DNA of 64,000 nucleotides from Planosporangium thailandense (GCF_011947195.1 NZ_JAATVY010000009.1:1-64000), one strand, 5' to 3'; numbered from the stretch's first letter, positions 52,269 to 63,210 are shown. Translations and numbers: made by a program. Notes: generated from the letters alone by a model not told the origin.

Positions 52269-53978
52269 TCAGGCCACGCAGGCCGACCGGGGCAGGCCGG
52301 GCACCTCGATCGGCGAGCGACCGGGCGCCGGAGCCGCGCCGGCGAGCACGTCCGCGAGCGCGTCCATCGACACCTTCGTCGACGAGTAGGTGGCCAGCAG
52401 GACCGGCGACGCCGACTGCCCCAGGATGAGCGGCAGATCCATCGCCACCGTCACGGCCGCGCTCGAATCGAGGTCGGCACCGGCGTCGCCGTAACCCACC
52501 AGCCGCACCTCCGTGCCCCCGCTCGGGACCACCGTGACATGCCGGGCGCGCAGGGCATCCGTGAGCCAGGCCCGCTGCGGGTCGCGCCCGTTGGACGAGG
52601 TGACGGTGACCGGCCCGCGTACCAGGGCGCCCTGGCAGCCGCCGCGCAGCACCGTCACGGCGGCGGCAGCCACCTTGGCGGCCGCGGCCTGGCGGTCAGC
52701 GCCGTTCACTCCCGCCATGCCTGGCTGCGGTCGCCCGCCCAGGGTGAGCCGCAGGGTCAGCACCCTCGTCGCCGCCTCCACCAGGCGCTGCCTCGGTAGC
52801 TGGCCGCTGTGCAGGCCGTCGAGGAGACCGGCCTGGGCGGCCGCGAGATCGGGTGGCATCAGCAGCAGGTCGTTGCCGGCGACCAGCGCCCGTACCGCCG
52901 CCTCGCCCGGCGCGTACTTCTCCGCCGGCGCCATGTTCAACGCGTCGCTGACCACCACGCCCTTGAACCCGAGCCGGCCGCGCAGCAGGTCGATCAGAGC
53001 CTTGGACGAGAACGACGCCGGCACTCCCGGATCGATCGCGCGCACGTCCAGGTGGCCGGACATGACCAGGTCCGCGCCGGCGCCGATGCCGGCCGTGAAC
53101 GGGGGCAGATCGCCGGTGGCGAGCGCGTCGGCGGACTGGTTGAGCACCGGTAGCTCGGTATGACTGTCGCCGCTGGTGTGGCCGTGCCCCGGGAAGTGCT
53201 TCAAGGTGGCCGCGACGCCCGCGTCGCGCAGGCCCTGCACCGCCGCGGCGACCTGGTCGGAGACCGCCTTCGGGTCGGAGCCGTAGGAGCGCGACCCGAT
53301 GACGCCGTCACCCTGGCCGATCACGTCGGCGTCGGGGGCGAGGTCGACGTTGATGCCGATGGCCCGCAGGTCCGCGCCGGCGGCGGTCCACGCCTGCCGG
53401 GTCAGCGCGGGATCGCCGGCCGCCCCGAAGGCGGACGCGCTCGGCAGCTGGGTGATGCCGTCGCGCAGCCGGTTGACCACGCCGTACTCCTGATCGGTGC
53501 CGATCAGCATGGGCGCCGACCCCGGCAGCTTCGTCGCCACGGCCTGCAGGCCGTCGGTGAGGGTCCGGACCTGGGCCGCGGACACGATGTTCGTCGTCTT
53601 GTTGGTGCTCGCCGTCGGATCCGCGGCCGCCTGGTTCATCAGGATCAGCCCGCCCAGCCGGTACTTCTGCACCATCGCGGCCGGGGTGTCGACACCGGCG
53701 TACTTGCGGTTGGCGGCGACGGCCTCCGCGCTCACCTTCCCGGCGTCCGCGCCGTACGCGAAGGGCATCAGCACCTGCCCGACGAGGTCGGCGTCACTGA
53801 AGCGCGCGACGAGGGCGGCGGCCCGGGCGGCGGGGTCGGAGGGTTGGCTGGGGCTCGACGAGGCGCTCGCGGACGCGTTACGACCGGCCGGGGTGAGGGT
53901 CGTGCTCCTCGAGCATCCGGCGACGAGGGTCAAGGCGATGAGAACTGCGATCGTGGCGGGGGGACGCACGCACCCCAC
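52269..53978 (-). CDS. GH3 beta-N-acetylhexosaminidase-type lipoprotein (NagZ-like)
   Basis: 569 residues. The lipobox LTLVAGC places Cys near 22 after a short signal, with a Ser-rich spacer. The GH3 catalytic barrel carries KHFPGHGHTSGDSH (the NagZ acid/base loop) near 265 and VVSDALNM (nucleophile Asp) near 343. A C-terminal sandwich is partly present. It should trim N-acetylglucosamine from peptidoglycan fragments or chitin-like substrates at the cell surface. Start near 53978 is probable; a GTG 9 nt downstream is also possible. Confidence 0.9.
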   Translation of the reverse strand: MGCVRPPATIAVLIALTLVAGCSRSTTLTPAGRNASASASSSPSQPSDPAARAAALVARFSDADLVGQVLMPFAYGADAGKVSAEAVAANRKYAGVDTPAAMVQKYRLGGLILMNQAAADPTASTNKTTNIVSAAQVRTLTDGLQAVATKLPGSAPMLIGTDQEYGVVNRLRDGITQLPSASAFGAAGDPALTRQAWTAAGADLRAIGINVDLAPDADVIGQGDGVIGSRSYGSDPKAVSDQVAAAVQGLRDAGVAATLKHFPGHGHTSGDSHTELPVLNQSADALATGDLPPFTAGIGAGADLVMSGHLDVRAIDPGVPASFSSKALIDLLRGRLGFKGVVVSDALNMAPAEKYAPGEAAVRALVAGNDLLLMPPDLAAAQAGLLDGLHSGQLPRQRLVEAATRVLTLRLTLGGRPQPGMAGVNGADRQAAAAKVAAAAVTVLRGGCQGALVRGPVTVTSSNGRDPQRAWLTDALRARHVTVVPSGGTEVRLVGYGDAGADLDSSAAVTVAMDLPLILGQSASPVLLATYSSTKVSMDALADVLAGAAPAPGRSPIEVPGLPRSACVA

Positions 53979-53998
53979 TCAACCAGACCGGCGCCATT

Positions 53999-54490
53999 TC
54001 AGCCGACCCGCGTGAGAAGCGTCATGGGGCAGCCCTCGCCGGCCTGCCGGTACGGCTCCAGCTCGACGTCCCACGGGCTGCCGAGCGCCTTGTCCAGCGC
54101 GTGGGTGAGGGCCTCGTACCCGGCCGCCGTGGCGACCAGCGCGCGTACCCGGTCCTCGGAGAGCTGTATGTCACCATTTGCACTGGTCGCGGCGCGGAAC
54201 AGGCCGCGGCCGGGAACGTGCATGTAGCGCTCGCCGTCGACGCCCGGGCTCGGCTCCTCGGTCACCTCGAACCGGATCATGGGCCACTGGCGCAGGGCGG
54301 CGGCGAGCTCGCCACCGGTGCCGGGCCGCCCGGTCCAGGTGGACTCGGCCCGCCGAGCGCCGGGCTCGACAGGCTGAGCGGTCCACTCCAGCCGCACCGG
54401 CACGGAGAGGACGCGCGCTATCGCCCACTCGACGTGTGGACACACGGCGAGCGGGGCCGAGTGGACGTATACGACGCCACGTGTTGGCAC
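53999..54490 (-). CDS. DUF3145 family protein
   Basis: 163 residues from GTG 54488-54490, where GGGAGG precedes with good spacing; much longer upstream extensions look like non-coding translation. The conserved beginning is TRGVVYVHSAPLAVCPHVEWA; later come RLEWTAQPVEPGARRAE and GSPWDVELEPYRQAGEG. DUF3145 is conserved in actinobacteria near the fab locus, and its function is unknown. It lies divergent from the small basic gene at 54784. Confidence 0.9.
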   Translation of the reverse strand: MPTRGVVYVHSAPLAVCPHVEWAIARVLSVPVRLEWTAQPVEPGARRAESTWTGRPGTGGELAAALRQWPMIRFEVTEEPSPGVDGERYMHVPGRGLFRAATSANGDIQLSEDRVRALVATAAGYEALTHALDKALGSPWDVELEPYRQAGEGCPMTLLTRVG

Positions 54491-54783
54491 GGTGAACCTC
54501 CCGGGAGCCGAGGTGCGTCTTCCCCTACGACCTCGATCTCGGAAGGACTTGTTGTTCATGATGCCGTCGGAGCCGGCTGTGCGCCAGTGGAGGTTAGACC
54601 CGCCTGGTGACGAAATATCTAACGGCCGGCACCTGTTCAGGTAACTAGTGACCGGCGCGTAACGCAAGACGGGACGCCCGGTCGGCACTGTCGAGGATGA
54701 GATCGTCAACTGCGGTCGTGTACAGTTTCCTCGGCGTCTGCTGCCGTTTTTTTGTTTCCAACTTCTGTGCAAGGAGTCCCGCC

Positions 54784-55116
54784 GTGGCGAGCAACACCTC
54801 GAAGACCGCGCGCGCCTCCGTCCGCGCTGGCCAGGCCGGCGCGGGGGGTGCGCTGAGCGTGCTGGGTGAGTTCAAGTACCTCATTCCCCTCAACAACGGC
54901 AAGAACGCCTACGTGCGTAACCTGACCAACGGCAAGACCGTGCACCTGCGCACCGACTCCGAGGCGTTCGTCGAGGAGATCCGGACGCTGGCCGGCGCGG
55001 GCCACGCCGCCAAGATCCGCGCCGAGCTGGGCGCCCTCGCCTCCGCGCACCCCGACCACGGCTGGGACGCCACCGAGAAGCGTCTGGTCGAGGCCGGCGT
55101 CTTCGGCGAGAGCTGA
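54784..55116 (+). CDS. Small conserved-looking protein of unknown function
   Basis: 110 residues from GTG 54784 with AAGGAG at 54771-54776. The N-terminus is basic and disordered (ASNTSKTARASVRAGQAGAG). A compact part follows: FKYLIPLNNGKNAYVRNLTNGKTVHL, then EEIRTLAGAGHAAKIRAEL and GWDATEKRLVEAGVFGES. I do not recognise a family. A strong hairpin at 55144 ends the transcript. The leader holds an unusual run of seven T (54749-54755). Confidence 0.6.
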   Translation: MASNTSKTARASVRAGQAGAGGALSVLGEFKYLIPLNNGKNAYVRNLTNGKTVHLRTDSEAFVEEIRTLAGAGHAAKIRAELGALASAHPDHGWDATEKRLVEAGVFGES

Positions 55117-55143
55117 GCCAGCGGTCGATCCGGCCCTGACACG

Positions 55144-55179
55144 GCGAGAGGCCCCACGGATATCCGTGGGGCCTCTCGC
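55144..55179. terminator. Perfect bidirectional terminator palindrome
   Basis: 18-bp perfect arms meet at 55161/55162 with no loop (GCGAGAGGCCCCACGGAT and complement). It stands between the convergent 54784 gene and carbonic anhydrase. No GATCTTGG prefix. Confidence 0.75.
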
Positions 55180-55218
55180 TATCCGACTTGTGCCGAGCGC
55201 CTATCTTGCGCCGGGCGC

Positions 55219-55875
55219 CTAACCGAGAACGGTGACCCGGCCGGTGTCGATCTGGTAGCGGGCGCCGACGATCTCGAGCGTGCCCGCGGCGATGCGATCC
55301 CGCGTCGATGCAAGTTCCGACAACACGGACACGGTACGGGCGACGTGGCGATCGATCGCCCGGTCGACCCGGTGCGCCGGGTCATCGGTGGGATCGATGG
55401 CGGCCGCGATGTCGTCGACCAGCCGGCCCACCGCGCCGCCCGGGTGGTCGCCGCCGTCGAGGGCGCGCACGGCCGAGGTGACCGCGCCGCAGTACTGATG
55501 GCCGAGCACCAGCACGAGCGGGACTTCGAAGACGGAGACGGCGAACTCGACCGATCCGATGCCCGCCTCGTCGAGCACGTGCCCGCCGGTGCGCACCACC
55601 ACGACCGAACCGAAGTCCTGGTCGAGCACGGCCTCCGGGGGCACCCGGGAGTCCAGGCAGCCGACGACGCAGGCCCACGGACGGTGCTGAGTGGTACGCG
55701 CTCCCGGCGCGTCGACGTGGTGGCCGAAACGCGGCTTCCCGGCGACGAACCGCTGGTTGCCGGCCAACAGCCGGGCCAACGGCGTCTCGGCGTCGAACGC
55801 CGGTCGCGGTGTGGCGTCGCGGGTCGAGCCCGAACGGTTCAATGCGGAATCGTCAGACAGCGGGCCGCCAATCAT
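55219..55875 (-). CDS. Beta-class carbonic anhydrase
   Basis: 218 residues from ATG 55873-55875; a GTG at 55941 would add 22 residues, and the start is uncertain. The zinc ligands are Cys and Asp of CLDSR near 75 and His-x2-Cys in HQYC near 127; VVVRTGGHVLDEAG lies between. It interconverts CO2 and bicarbonate in the cytoplasm, supplying carboxylases such as AccD complexes. It is convergent with the small gene at 54784 and divergent from the alpha/beta hydrolase. Confidence 0.9.
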   Translation of the reverse strand: MIGGPLSDDSALNRSGSTRDATPRPAFDAETPLARLLAGNQRFVAGKPRFGHHVDAPGARTTQHRPWACVVGCLDSRVPPEAVLDQDFGSVVVVRTGGHVLDEAGIGSVEFAVSVFEVPLVLVLGHQYCGAVTSAVRALDGGDHPGGAVGRLVDDIAAAIDPTDDPAHRVDRAIDRHVARTVSVLSELASTRDRIAAGTLEIVGARYQIDTGRVTVLG

Positions 55876-55974
55876 CCTTCCAGGATCCGACACATGTCGG
55901 CTCAGGAGAACCCGAACCGGCAAAAGTGCGACGGTGATCACCCATCTGCCCGTTTACTATTTACCTTGTTACTT

Positions 55975-57006
55975 ATGAGTACCGACCGGGTATCGGTAGG
56001 CATGGTCACCGCCGAGTCCAAGGTCACCCTGCCGGACGGGGTCCGCCTGCACGTCGCGGAGTACGGCGACCCCAACAGCTCATTGACGGTCGTACTCCTG
56101 CACGGATGGACCTGCGACACCCGGCTGTGGCGCCGCCAGATCGCCGACCTACCGGCCCGGATGGGCGCCCCGCTGCGCATCGTCGCATTCGACCTGCGGG
56201 GGCACGGCCGCTCCACCGCCTGCCCGCGTACCACCACGACCCTGGCCCAGCTCGCCGACGACCTGCACGCGGTGATTCACGAGCGGGTACCCGAGGGCAA
56301 GGTGATCCTCGCCGGCCACTCGATGGGCGGCATGGCGATCATGGAGTACGCGCACCGCCACTCGGTCGAGTTCACCCACCGGGTCGGCGGCGTCGCGCTC
56401 ATGTGCACGACCGCGGAGGGCACCGCGCACACCACGTACGGACTGGCCCCGGGCGTCGCGCGGATCGTACGCGCGCTCGAGATCACGGGCGCCGCCGTGC
56501 TGGCCCGGTCCGGGCCGTGGCGCCTGCACCGCACCGTCATGCCCGTGCTCTCCCCCGGCATCCGCTGGCTCGGGTTCGGGCGGATCGCCGACCCGTCGGC
56601 GGTACGGCTGACCGCCGGCATGATCGGCAACACCCGGCTCACCACGATCGGCGGCTTCCGCCCCTGGTTCGAGGAGCAGGACCGGGTCGACGCGCTCGTA
56701 CACATGGCGACGCTGCCCACGGCCGTGCTGGTCGGCGGCCGGGACCGGCTCACGCCGAGCAACTGTGCGGACACGATCGTGCGGGCGCTGCCCAACGCGG
56801 AGCATCTGGTCTGCCCCGACGCCGGACACATGCTGCCGCTGGAGTGCCCGGACGAGGTGACCGGCGCCATCGCACGGGTCTGCCAGCGCGCGAGCGGCGT
56901 GCCGACGCTGCCGCCGGGCGACGGGCCGACCGATCCGCGGCGGCGCAAGCGCCGCAAAGGCCGCACCCTGCCCGCCGAGGCGGCCGACGCGGCCGACGCG
57001 GCCTGA
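55975..57006 (+). CDS. Alpha/beta hydrolase
   Basis: 343 residues from ATG 55975; an ATG at 56002 is a possible shorter start. No ribosome site is evident for the first, and a TACTAT -10-like box lies just upstream (55955-55960), so the transcript may be nearly leaderless. Features: oxyanion-hole HGWTCD near 38, DLRGHGRS, nucleophile elbow GHSMGG near 113, late Asp and His in VGGRDRL and DAGHMLPLECP. Substrate unknown. The C-terminal end is Arg/Lys-rich and Ala/Asp-repeating (RRRKRRKGR). Confidence 0.88.
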   Translation: MSTDRVSVGMVTAESKVTLPDGVRLHVAEYGDPNSSLTVVLLHGWTCDTRLWRRQIADLPARMGAPLRIVAFDLRGHGRSTACPRTTTTLAQLADDLHAVIHERVPEGKVILAGHSMGGMAIMEYAHRHSVEFTHRVGGVALMCTTAEGTAHTTYGLAPGVARIVRALEITGAAVLARSGPWRLHRTVMPVLSPGIRWLGFGRIADPSAVRLTAGMIGNTRLTTIGGFRPWFEEQDRVDALVHMATLPTAVLVGGRDRLTPSNCADTIVRALPNAEHLVCPDAGHMLPLECPDEVTGAIARVCQRASGVPTLPPGDGPTDPRRRKRRKGRTLPAEAADAADAA

Positions 57007-57123
57007 GGTCGACGCACGGACCGGAGGCCGGTGCGGGCTGAAGCCTCGCGATGGCCGGCCCACGTGGTCGGGCCCGCGTAAACTCCCGCACAACAGCGGC
57101 CACCGCCGCAGGAGGGGGAGACC

Positions 57124-57777
57124 GTGCACCTTGTCCAGGTATGGATGTCCAGCCTTCCTCCTGTCGCGATCTACGCGCTGGTCGGCCTCGTCATCGGAGC
57201 CGAGAGCATGGGCATCCCGCTGCCTGGCGAGTTCGCGCTGGTCGGTGCCGCCCTGCTCGCCGCCACCCACCTGACCAACCCGTGGCTGGTCGGCCTCGCC
57301 GCGGCGCTGGGCGCCATCGTGGGCGACTCGATCGGGTACGCGGTGGGCCGCCGCGGCGGCCGCGCGGTCCTGGAGCGGTTCGGCCGCCGCTTCCCGCGCC
57401 ACTTCGGACCGGAGCACCTCGCCCAGGCCGAGCGCACCTTCGCCCGCCACGGCGTGTGGGCGGTGTTCTTCGGCCGGTTCGTGGCGCTGCTGCGCATCCT
57501 GGCCGGCCCGCTCGCGGGCGCGCTCCGCGTGCCGTACCCGAAGTTCCTGCTGGCCAATGCGGCCGGGGGCATAGTCTGGGCCTACGGCACGACCTTCGTA
57601 ATCTACTTCGCCGGCCAGGCCGCGGAGCGCTGGCTCAGTAGCTTCTCCTGGCTGGCCCTGGTGGTGGCGCTGCTCGCCGGGCTCGCCACGACGATGTACC
57701 TCAAACGCCGGGCCACCCGGCGCGCGCGTGAGGAGGCCGATCGCACACAGCCGGAGGAGAAGACGACCGTCGGCTGA
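57124..57777 (+). CDS. DedA-family membrane protein
   Basis: 217 residues from GTG 57124 after GGAGGGGGAG. Features of the VTT/DedA family: ESMGIPLPGEFALVGAALLA, GDSIGYAVGRRGGR, FFGRFVALLRILAGPLAG and ANAAGGIVWAYG. Recent work links the family to undecaprenyl-phosphate or phospholipid flipping and proton-coupled membrane homeostasis. It acts in the cytoplasmic membrane. Confidence 0.92.
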   Translation: MHLVQVWMSSLPPVAIYALVGLVIGAESMGIPLPGEFALVGAALLAATHLTNPWLVGLAAALGAIVGDSIGYAVGRRGGRAVLERFGRRFPRHFGPEHLAQAERTFARHGVWAVFFGRFVALLRILAGPLAGALRVPYPKFLLANAAGGIVWAYGTTFVIYFAGQAAERWLSSFSWLALVVALLAGLATTMYLKRRATRRAREEADRTQPEEKTTVG

Positions 57778-57901
57778 CGATCGCACTCCCGATCGGCGTC
57801 ACTGACCGTAAGCACCCGCGACATCGGCCCGGCGAATGATCCGTCACGGCGCCGCAGTGCGTACGCTCGCCATGGCCCGTTCCCGACCGCTGGAGTCACG
57901 T

Positions 57902-60097
57902 TTGTCCGCCCCTGTTTCCGACTCCGACCCCATCCGCCAGTCCGAGATCGACAACGAGCAACGGTACGTCGACCGGGTGTACACCCGCCTCGACGAACTG
58001 CGCCGGACCGTCGCCGAGGCGGAGAAGAGCGGCTACAGCCTGGCGCGGGTGGGCACGTACGGCGCGCTGGTCGAGCGCGACGCCATGGTGTTCCACGCGG
58101 CGCGCCGCCGGCACGCGCTGGAGGCGGAGTACGAGGGCCTGGTGTTCGGCCGCCTCGACCTGGGCCCGGACGCGCGCCGCAGCGACGAGTACCAGAGCCC
58201 CGTGGAGCCGGCGGTGCCCGGCGGCGAGGTCCGCTACATCGGCCGTCTCGGCCTGCGCGACGAGGCGCACGAGTCGCTGCTGGTCGACTGGCGCGCGCCG
58301 GCCGCCGCCCCGTTCTACCGCGCCACGCCCACCGACCGGATGGGCGTGGTCCGCCGGCGTACCCTCCGCAGCTCCGGAGAGACCGTCCTCGACGTAGAGG
58401 ACGACCTGCTCGACCCGGCGGCCGCACCGGACACCATGCCGGTCATCGGCGACGGCGCGCTGCTCGCGACGCTCAGCCGGGCCACCGGCCGCGGCATGCG
58501 CGACATCGTCGCCACGATCCAGCGCGAACAGGACGAGGCGATCCGCTCCCCCGCCCTCGGCGTGACGATCGTGCGCGGCGGCCCCGGCACCGGCAAGACG
58601 GCGGTCGCGCTGCACCGGGCGGCGTACCTGCTGTACTCCGACCGCAACCGGTTCGAAAGCGGCGGGGTGCTGGTCATCGGGCCGTCGGAGGTGTTCGTCT
58701 CCTACGTCAGCCGGGTGCTGCCCTCGCTCGGCGAGGACACCGTGACCCTGCGGTCGCTGGGCCAGGTCGTCGAGAAGGTCAACGCCAGCCGTCAGGACCG
58801 CGCCGGGATCGCCGCGGTGAAGGGCTCGCTGCGGATGACCCGGGTACTGGCGCGCGCGGCGCGGGACGCGGTGCCGGGCTCGCCCGACCGGCTGCGGGTG
58901 CTCTACCGGGGACAGCTGCTCGAACTGGGCCGTCGGGCCCTCGACGAGGCGCGCCGCGCGATCCTCGTGCCGGGCGCCAAGCGCAACGCGGTGCGCCCGA
59001 AAGCCGCCGGGTACCTGCTGGACGCGCTGTGGCGGCAGAGCATGGGGCTGTTGCCGGCGCACCGGCAGCAGCCCCGGGAGGAGTTCGCCACCGAGATCGC
59101 CGAGCGCAGCGAGTTCATCCGGTTCATGGGCGCGTGGTGGCCGGTGGTGACCCCGCAGGCGGTCCTGGGCTGGCTGGCCGAGCCGGGACGGCTGCGCCGG
59201 TACGGCGACGGGATCCTGTCGCGCGGCGAGATCGATCGGCTGGCGGCCGCGTACGCGAAGTCCGGGGGTGAGTGGACGGTGGCGGATGTGGCGCTGCTCG
59301 ATGAGCTGGACGACCTTCTGGGCGGGCCGCCCGCGCGCAAAAAGCCCCGTAAAGATCCTTTCCATGTCGTCGACGGCATCCGGGAGGTCACCACGTACGC
59401 CGACCGGATGGCCGCGGCGCGCGCGGTGGAGCGGGAGCGGCCCGAGGACTACCGCGACTACGCCCACGTCGTGGTGGACGAGGCGCAGGACGTCTCCCCC
59501 ATGCAGTGGCGGATGATCGGGCGGCGCGGCCGGCATGCGAGCTGGACGATCGTCGGCGACCCGGCCCAGGCGGCGTGGCCCGACGCGGCCGAGGCCGCCC
59601 GCGCGATGGACGCGGCGGTCGGGTCGCGGCGGCGGCACGAGTACACGCTCACCACCAACTACCGCAACGCCGCCGAGATCTTCGAGCTGGCGGCGGCCGT
59701 GATCCGGCGGGCCGAGCCGGGGATCGAGCTGCCCACGGCGGTCCGCCGGTCGGGCGTCCGGCCGATCGACCGCGCGGTGGCGGCGGCCGAGTTGGCGGCG
59801 GCCACCCGCGCCGCGACCGTCGACGTGCTCGCGGAGGTCGCCGGCACGGTCGGCGTGATCGCGTCGATGGCCACCCGGGACGAGGTCGCGGGCTGGCTCG
59901 GCGGGGTCGACTCCGACCGGCTGCAGGTGGTGGGCAGCCTGGAGGCCAAGGGCATGGAGTACGACGGCGTGGTCGTCGTCGAACCCGCGGCGATCCGGGC
60001 GGAGGGGCGTTCCGGCGTACGCACGCTCTACGTGGCCCTGTCGCGGGCCACCCAGCGGCTGGTCACGGTCGGTACCGACGACTCCTGGCGGCCCTGA
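57902..60097 (+). CDS. HelD/HelR-like RNA polymerase-associated helicase
   Basis: 731 residues if begun at TTG 57902, chosen because GGAG (57892-57895) is ideally spaced; earlier ATGs give a basic, unconserved leader. An N-terminal coiled-coil arm (DNEQRYVDRVYTRLDELRRTV) precedes VDWRAPAAAPFYRAT, a HelD signature, then Walker A GGPGTGKTAVAL near 226 and VVVDEAQD. C-terminal UvrD-like motifs (VVGSLEAKGMEYDGVVVVEP and YVALSRATQRL) finish it. HelD proteins clear stalled RNA polymerase, and the HelR type can displace rifamycin. Rifamycin resistance is not claimed here. Confidence 0.9.
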   Translation: MSAPVSDSDPIRQSEIDNEQRYVDRVYTRLDELRRTVAEAEKSGYSLARVGTYGALVERDAMVFHAARRRHALEAEYEGLVFGRLDLGPDARRSDEYQSPVEPAVPGGEVRYIGRLGLRDEAHESLLVDWRAPAAAPFYRATPTDRMGVVRRRTLRSSGETVLDVEDDLLDPAAAPDTMPVIGDGALLATLSRATGRGMRDIVATIQREQDEAIRSPALGVTIVRGGPGTGKTAVALHRAAYLLYSDRNRFESGGVLVIGPSEVFVSYVSRVLPSLGEDTVTLRSLGQVVEKVNASRQDRAGIAAVKGSLRMTRVLARAARDAVPGSPDRLRVLYRGQLLELGRRALDEARRAILVPGAKRNAVRPKAAGYLLDALWRQSMGLLPAHRQQPREEFATEIAERSEFIRFMGAWWPVVTPQAVLGWLAEPGRLRRYGDGILSRGEIDRLAAAYAKSGGEWTVADVALLDELDDLLGGPPARKKPRKDPFHVVDGIREVTTYADRMAAARAVERERPEDYRDYAHVVVDEAQDVSPMQWRMIGRRGRHASWTIVGDPAQAAWPDAAEAARAMDAAVGSRRRHEYTLTTNYRNAAEIFELAAAVIRRAEPGIELPTAVRRSGVRPIDRAVAAAELAAATRAATVDVLAEVAGTVGVIASMATRDEVAGWLGGVDSDRLQVVGSLEAKGMEYDGVVVVEPAAIRAEGRSGVRTLYVALSRATQRLVTVGTDDSWRP

Positions 60098-60104
60098 CCC
60101 CACC

Positions 60105-60162
60105 CCCATGATCACGGAAACTTTTCCGTGCCGGAACGCGTAAAAGTTTCCGTGATCATGGG
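60105..60162. terminator. Long inverted repeat after helR (CATGATC type)
   Basis: 21-bp perfect arms (60105-60125 and 60142-60162) around a 16-nt loop, beginning CCATGATCACGGAAACTTTT. It starts 8 nt after the helR stop and lies between helR and the DeoR gene on the same strand. Confidence 0.7.
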
Positions 60163-60167
60163 TACCG

Positions 60168-60196
60168 TTGACTTATGTTGACTTGTGCGCGGATAC
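60168..60196 (+). promoter_or_regulatory. DeoR-gal promoter with TTGACTT direct repeats
   Basis: GTTGACTT occurs at 60167 and 60177, 10 bp apart. The first TTGACT (60168) would be a -35 with GGATAC (60191-60196) as a weak -10 at 17-bp spacing. The ten-base phasing suits a repressor or activator bound on one face, such as the adjacent DeoR protein. Confidence 0.4.
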
Positions 60197-60212
60197 GTTC
60201 GAAGCTGTAGAC

Positions 60213-61001
60213 ATGCTCGCGCAGCAGCGACAGTCGGCGATCCTGGACCTCGTCCGGCGCCAGGGCGGCGTGCGGGTCAGCCAGCTGGTCCGGAAGTTCG
60301 GCGTCTCGGACATGACGATCCGCCGCGACCTGGAGGCGCTCGCCGAGCGCGGGCTGGTCGACAAGGTGCACGGCGGCGCCACGGTCGCCGCCCCCGGCTC
60401 GACCGAGGAGCCCGGCTTCGACGCGAAATCGGTCCGTCAGCGCGCCGAGAAGGCCGCGATCGCGGCCCGGGCGGCGCAACTGGTCGAGCCGGGCACGGCG
60501 GTCGCACTGTCGGCCGGCACCACCACCGCCGCGCTCGCCGCGCTCCTGCTCGACGTGCCCGGCCTGACCGTGGTGACCAACTCGATCCCGGTCGCCGACG
60601 CGCTCTACCGCTCCGGCCGCTCCGACCAGACGGTGGTCGTCACCGGCGGGATCCGCACCCCCTCGGACGCGCTCGCCGGCCCGGTCGCCGAGGCCGCGAT
60701 CGCCTCGCTGAACGTGGATGTGCTGTTCCTCGGGGTACACGGGATGAGTCCGCGCACCGGGTTCACCACGCCCAACCTGATGGAGGCGGGCACCAACCGG
60801 CTGCTGGTCGCCGCCGCCCGCCGGTTGGTCGTCCTCGCCGACCACACCAAGTGGGAGACCGTGGGCATCGCCACGATCGCGCCCCTGGAGGACGCGGACG
60901 TACTGGTCACCGACTCGCGCCTGCCGGCCGAGGCGCGGGCACAACTGAGTGAACGCATCGGCGAGGTCATCGTCGCCGATGTGCCGGGAGAGCAAGAGTG
61001 A
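60213..61001 (+). CDS. DeoR-family transcriptional regulator
   Basis: 262 residues from ATG 60213. The HTH_DeoR domain reads MLAQQRQSAILDLVRRQGG, then VSQLVRKFGVSDMTIRRDLEALAERG. The sugar-phosphate-binding domain has ALSAGTTTAALA and the LADHTKWETVG end region. It heads the galT-galK operon with overlapping start codons (GTGA), so it most likely represses the operon and is released by a galactose-pathway intermediate. Confidence 0.93.
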   Translation: MLAQQRQSAILDLVRRQGGVRVSQLVRKFGVSDMTIRRDLEALAERGLVDKVHGGATVAAPGSTEEPGFDAKSVRQRAEKAAIAARAAQLVEPGTAVALSAGTTTAALAALLLDVPGLTVVTNSIPVADALYRSGRSDQTVVVTGGIRTPSDALAGPVAEAAIASLNVDVLFLGVHGMSPRTGFTTPNLMEAGTNRLLVAAARRLVVLADHTKWETVGIATIAPLEDADVLVTDSRLPAEARAQLSERIGEVIVADVPGEQE

Positions 61002-62061
61002 AACGCACCGTCACGCACCTGGCCGACGGCCGGGAACTCATCTACTTCGACGACCGCGACGACGCCGTACGCGACGCGCGGGACCGGCGCGAACTGCCAC
61101 CGCCGCCGCCCGCCTCGGAGATCCGTTACGACCCGATCCTCGACGAGTGGGTCGCGATCGCCGCCCACCGGCAGACCCGTACGTTCCTGCCGCCGTCCGA
61201 CGAATGTCCACTGTGCCCGTCCACACCGACCCGGTCCAGCGAGATCCCCGCGGCCGACTACGACGTGGTCGTGTTCGAAAACCGGTTCCCGTCGTTCTCC
61301 CATCGCGCGGGAGACCTCGAATCCGTCTCGGGGCTGACCGAGGTCAGGCACGGCTGCGGCCGGTGCGAGGTGGTGTGCTTCACCTCCGACCACAACTCGT
61401 CGTTCGCGTCGCTGACGCCATCCCGCGTGCGACTGGTGCTGGAAGCGTGGGCCGACCGGACGGCCGAACTGAGCGCGCTGCCCGACGTCGAGCAGGTGTT
61501 CTGCTTCGAAAACCGGGGCGAGGCGATCGGGGTCACCCTGCACCACCCGCACGGGCAGATCTACGCGTACCCGTTCGTCACGCCGCGCACCCGGATGATG
61601 CTTTCGTCCGCGCGGCGGCATACGGATGGAAATCTGTTCGCCGACGTGCTCGCCGCCGAGCGCGCGGCCGGCGAGCGGGTGGTGGTGGAGAACGAGCACT
61701 GGACGGCGATCGTGCCCGCGACCGCCCGCTGGCCGTACGAGATCCACCTGTACCCGCGCCGCCAGGTGCCCGACATCCCGGCCCTGTCGAGTGCGGAGCG
61801 GGACGCGTTCGGCCCGGTGTACCTGGAGGTGCTGCGTCGCCTCGACGGGCTGTTCGGCTTCCCGATGCCCTACATCGCGGCGTGGTACCAGGCCCCCGTG
61901 CGCGTCGACCGGGACCTCGCCTACCTGCACCTGCAGGTGTTCAGCAGCCAGCGGGCGCCCGGCAAGCTCAAGTACCTGGCCGGCTCGGAGTCCGCGATGG
62001 GCGTGTTCATCAACGACGTACGGCCCGAGCAGGCCGCCCAGCGACTGCGGGAGGTGGCGCT

Positions 62062-62065
<4 letters not shown>
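60998..62065 (+). CDS. galT: Galactose-1-phosphate uridylyltransferase
   Basis: 355 residues from GTG 60998, overlapping the regulator by 4 nt. HIT-like fold: the zinc ligand region is ECPLC near 68, and the active-site histidine is in HHPHGQIYAYPF near 185. ENEHWTAIVPATARWPYEIHLYP is in the second half. It moves UMP from UDP-glucose to galactose-1-phosphate. The gene overlaps galK by GTGA, so the Leloir pathway is one operon; galE is not in the window. Confidence 0.95.
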
Positions 62066-63207
<1,142 letters not shown>

Positions 63208-63210
63208 CTT

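Noticed and set aside
57902-60097. Assigning rifamycin resistance to the HelD-like gene
   Set aside because: The family includes both resistance (HelR) and plain recycling members; the sequence alone does not separate them.
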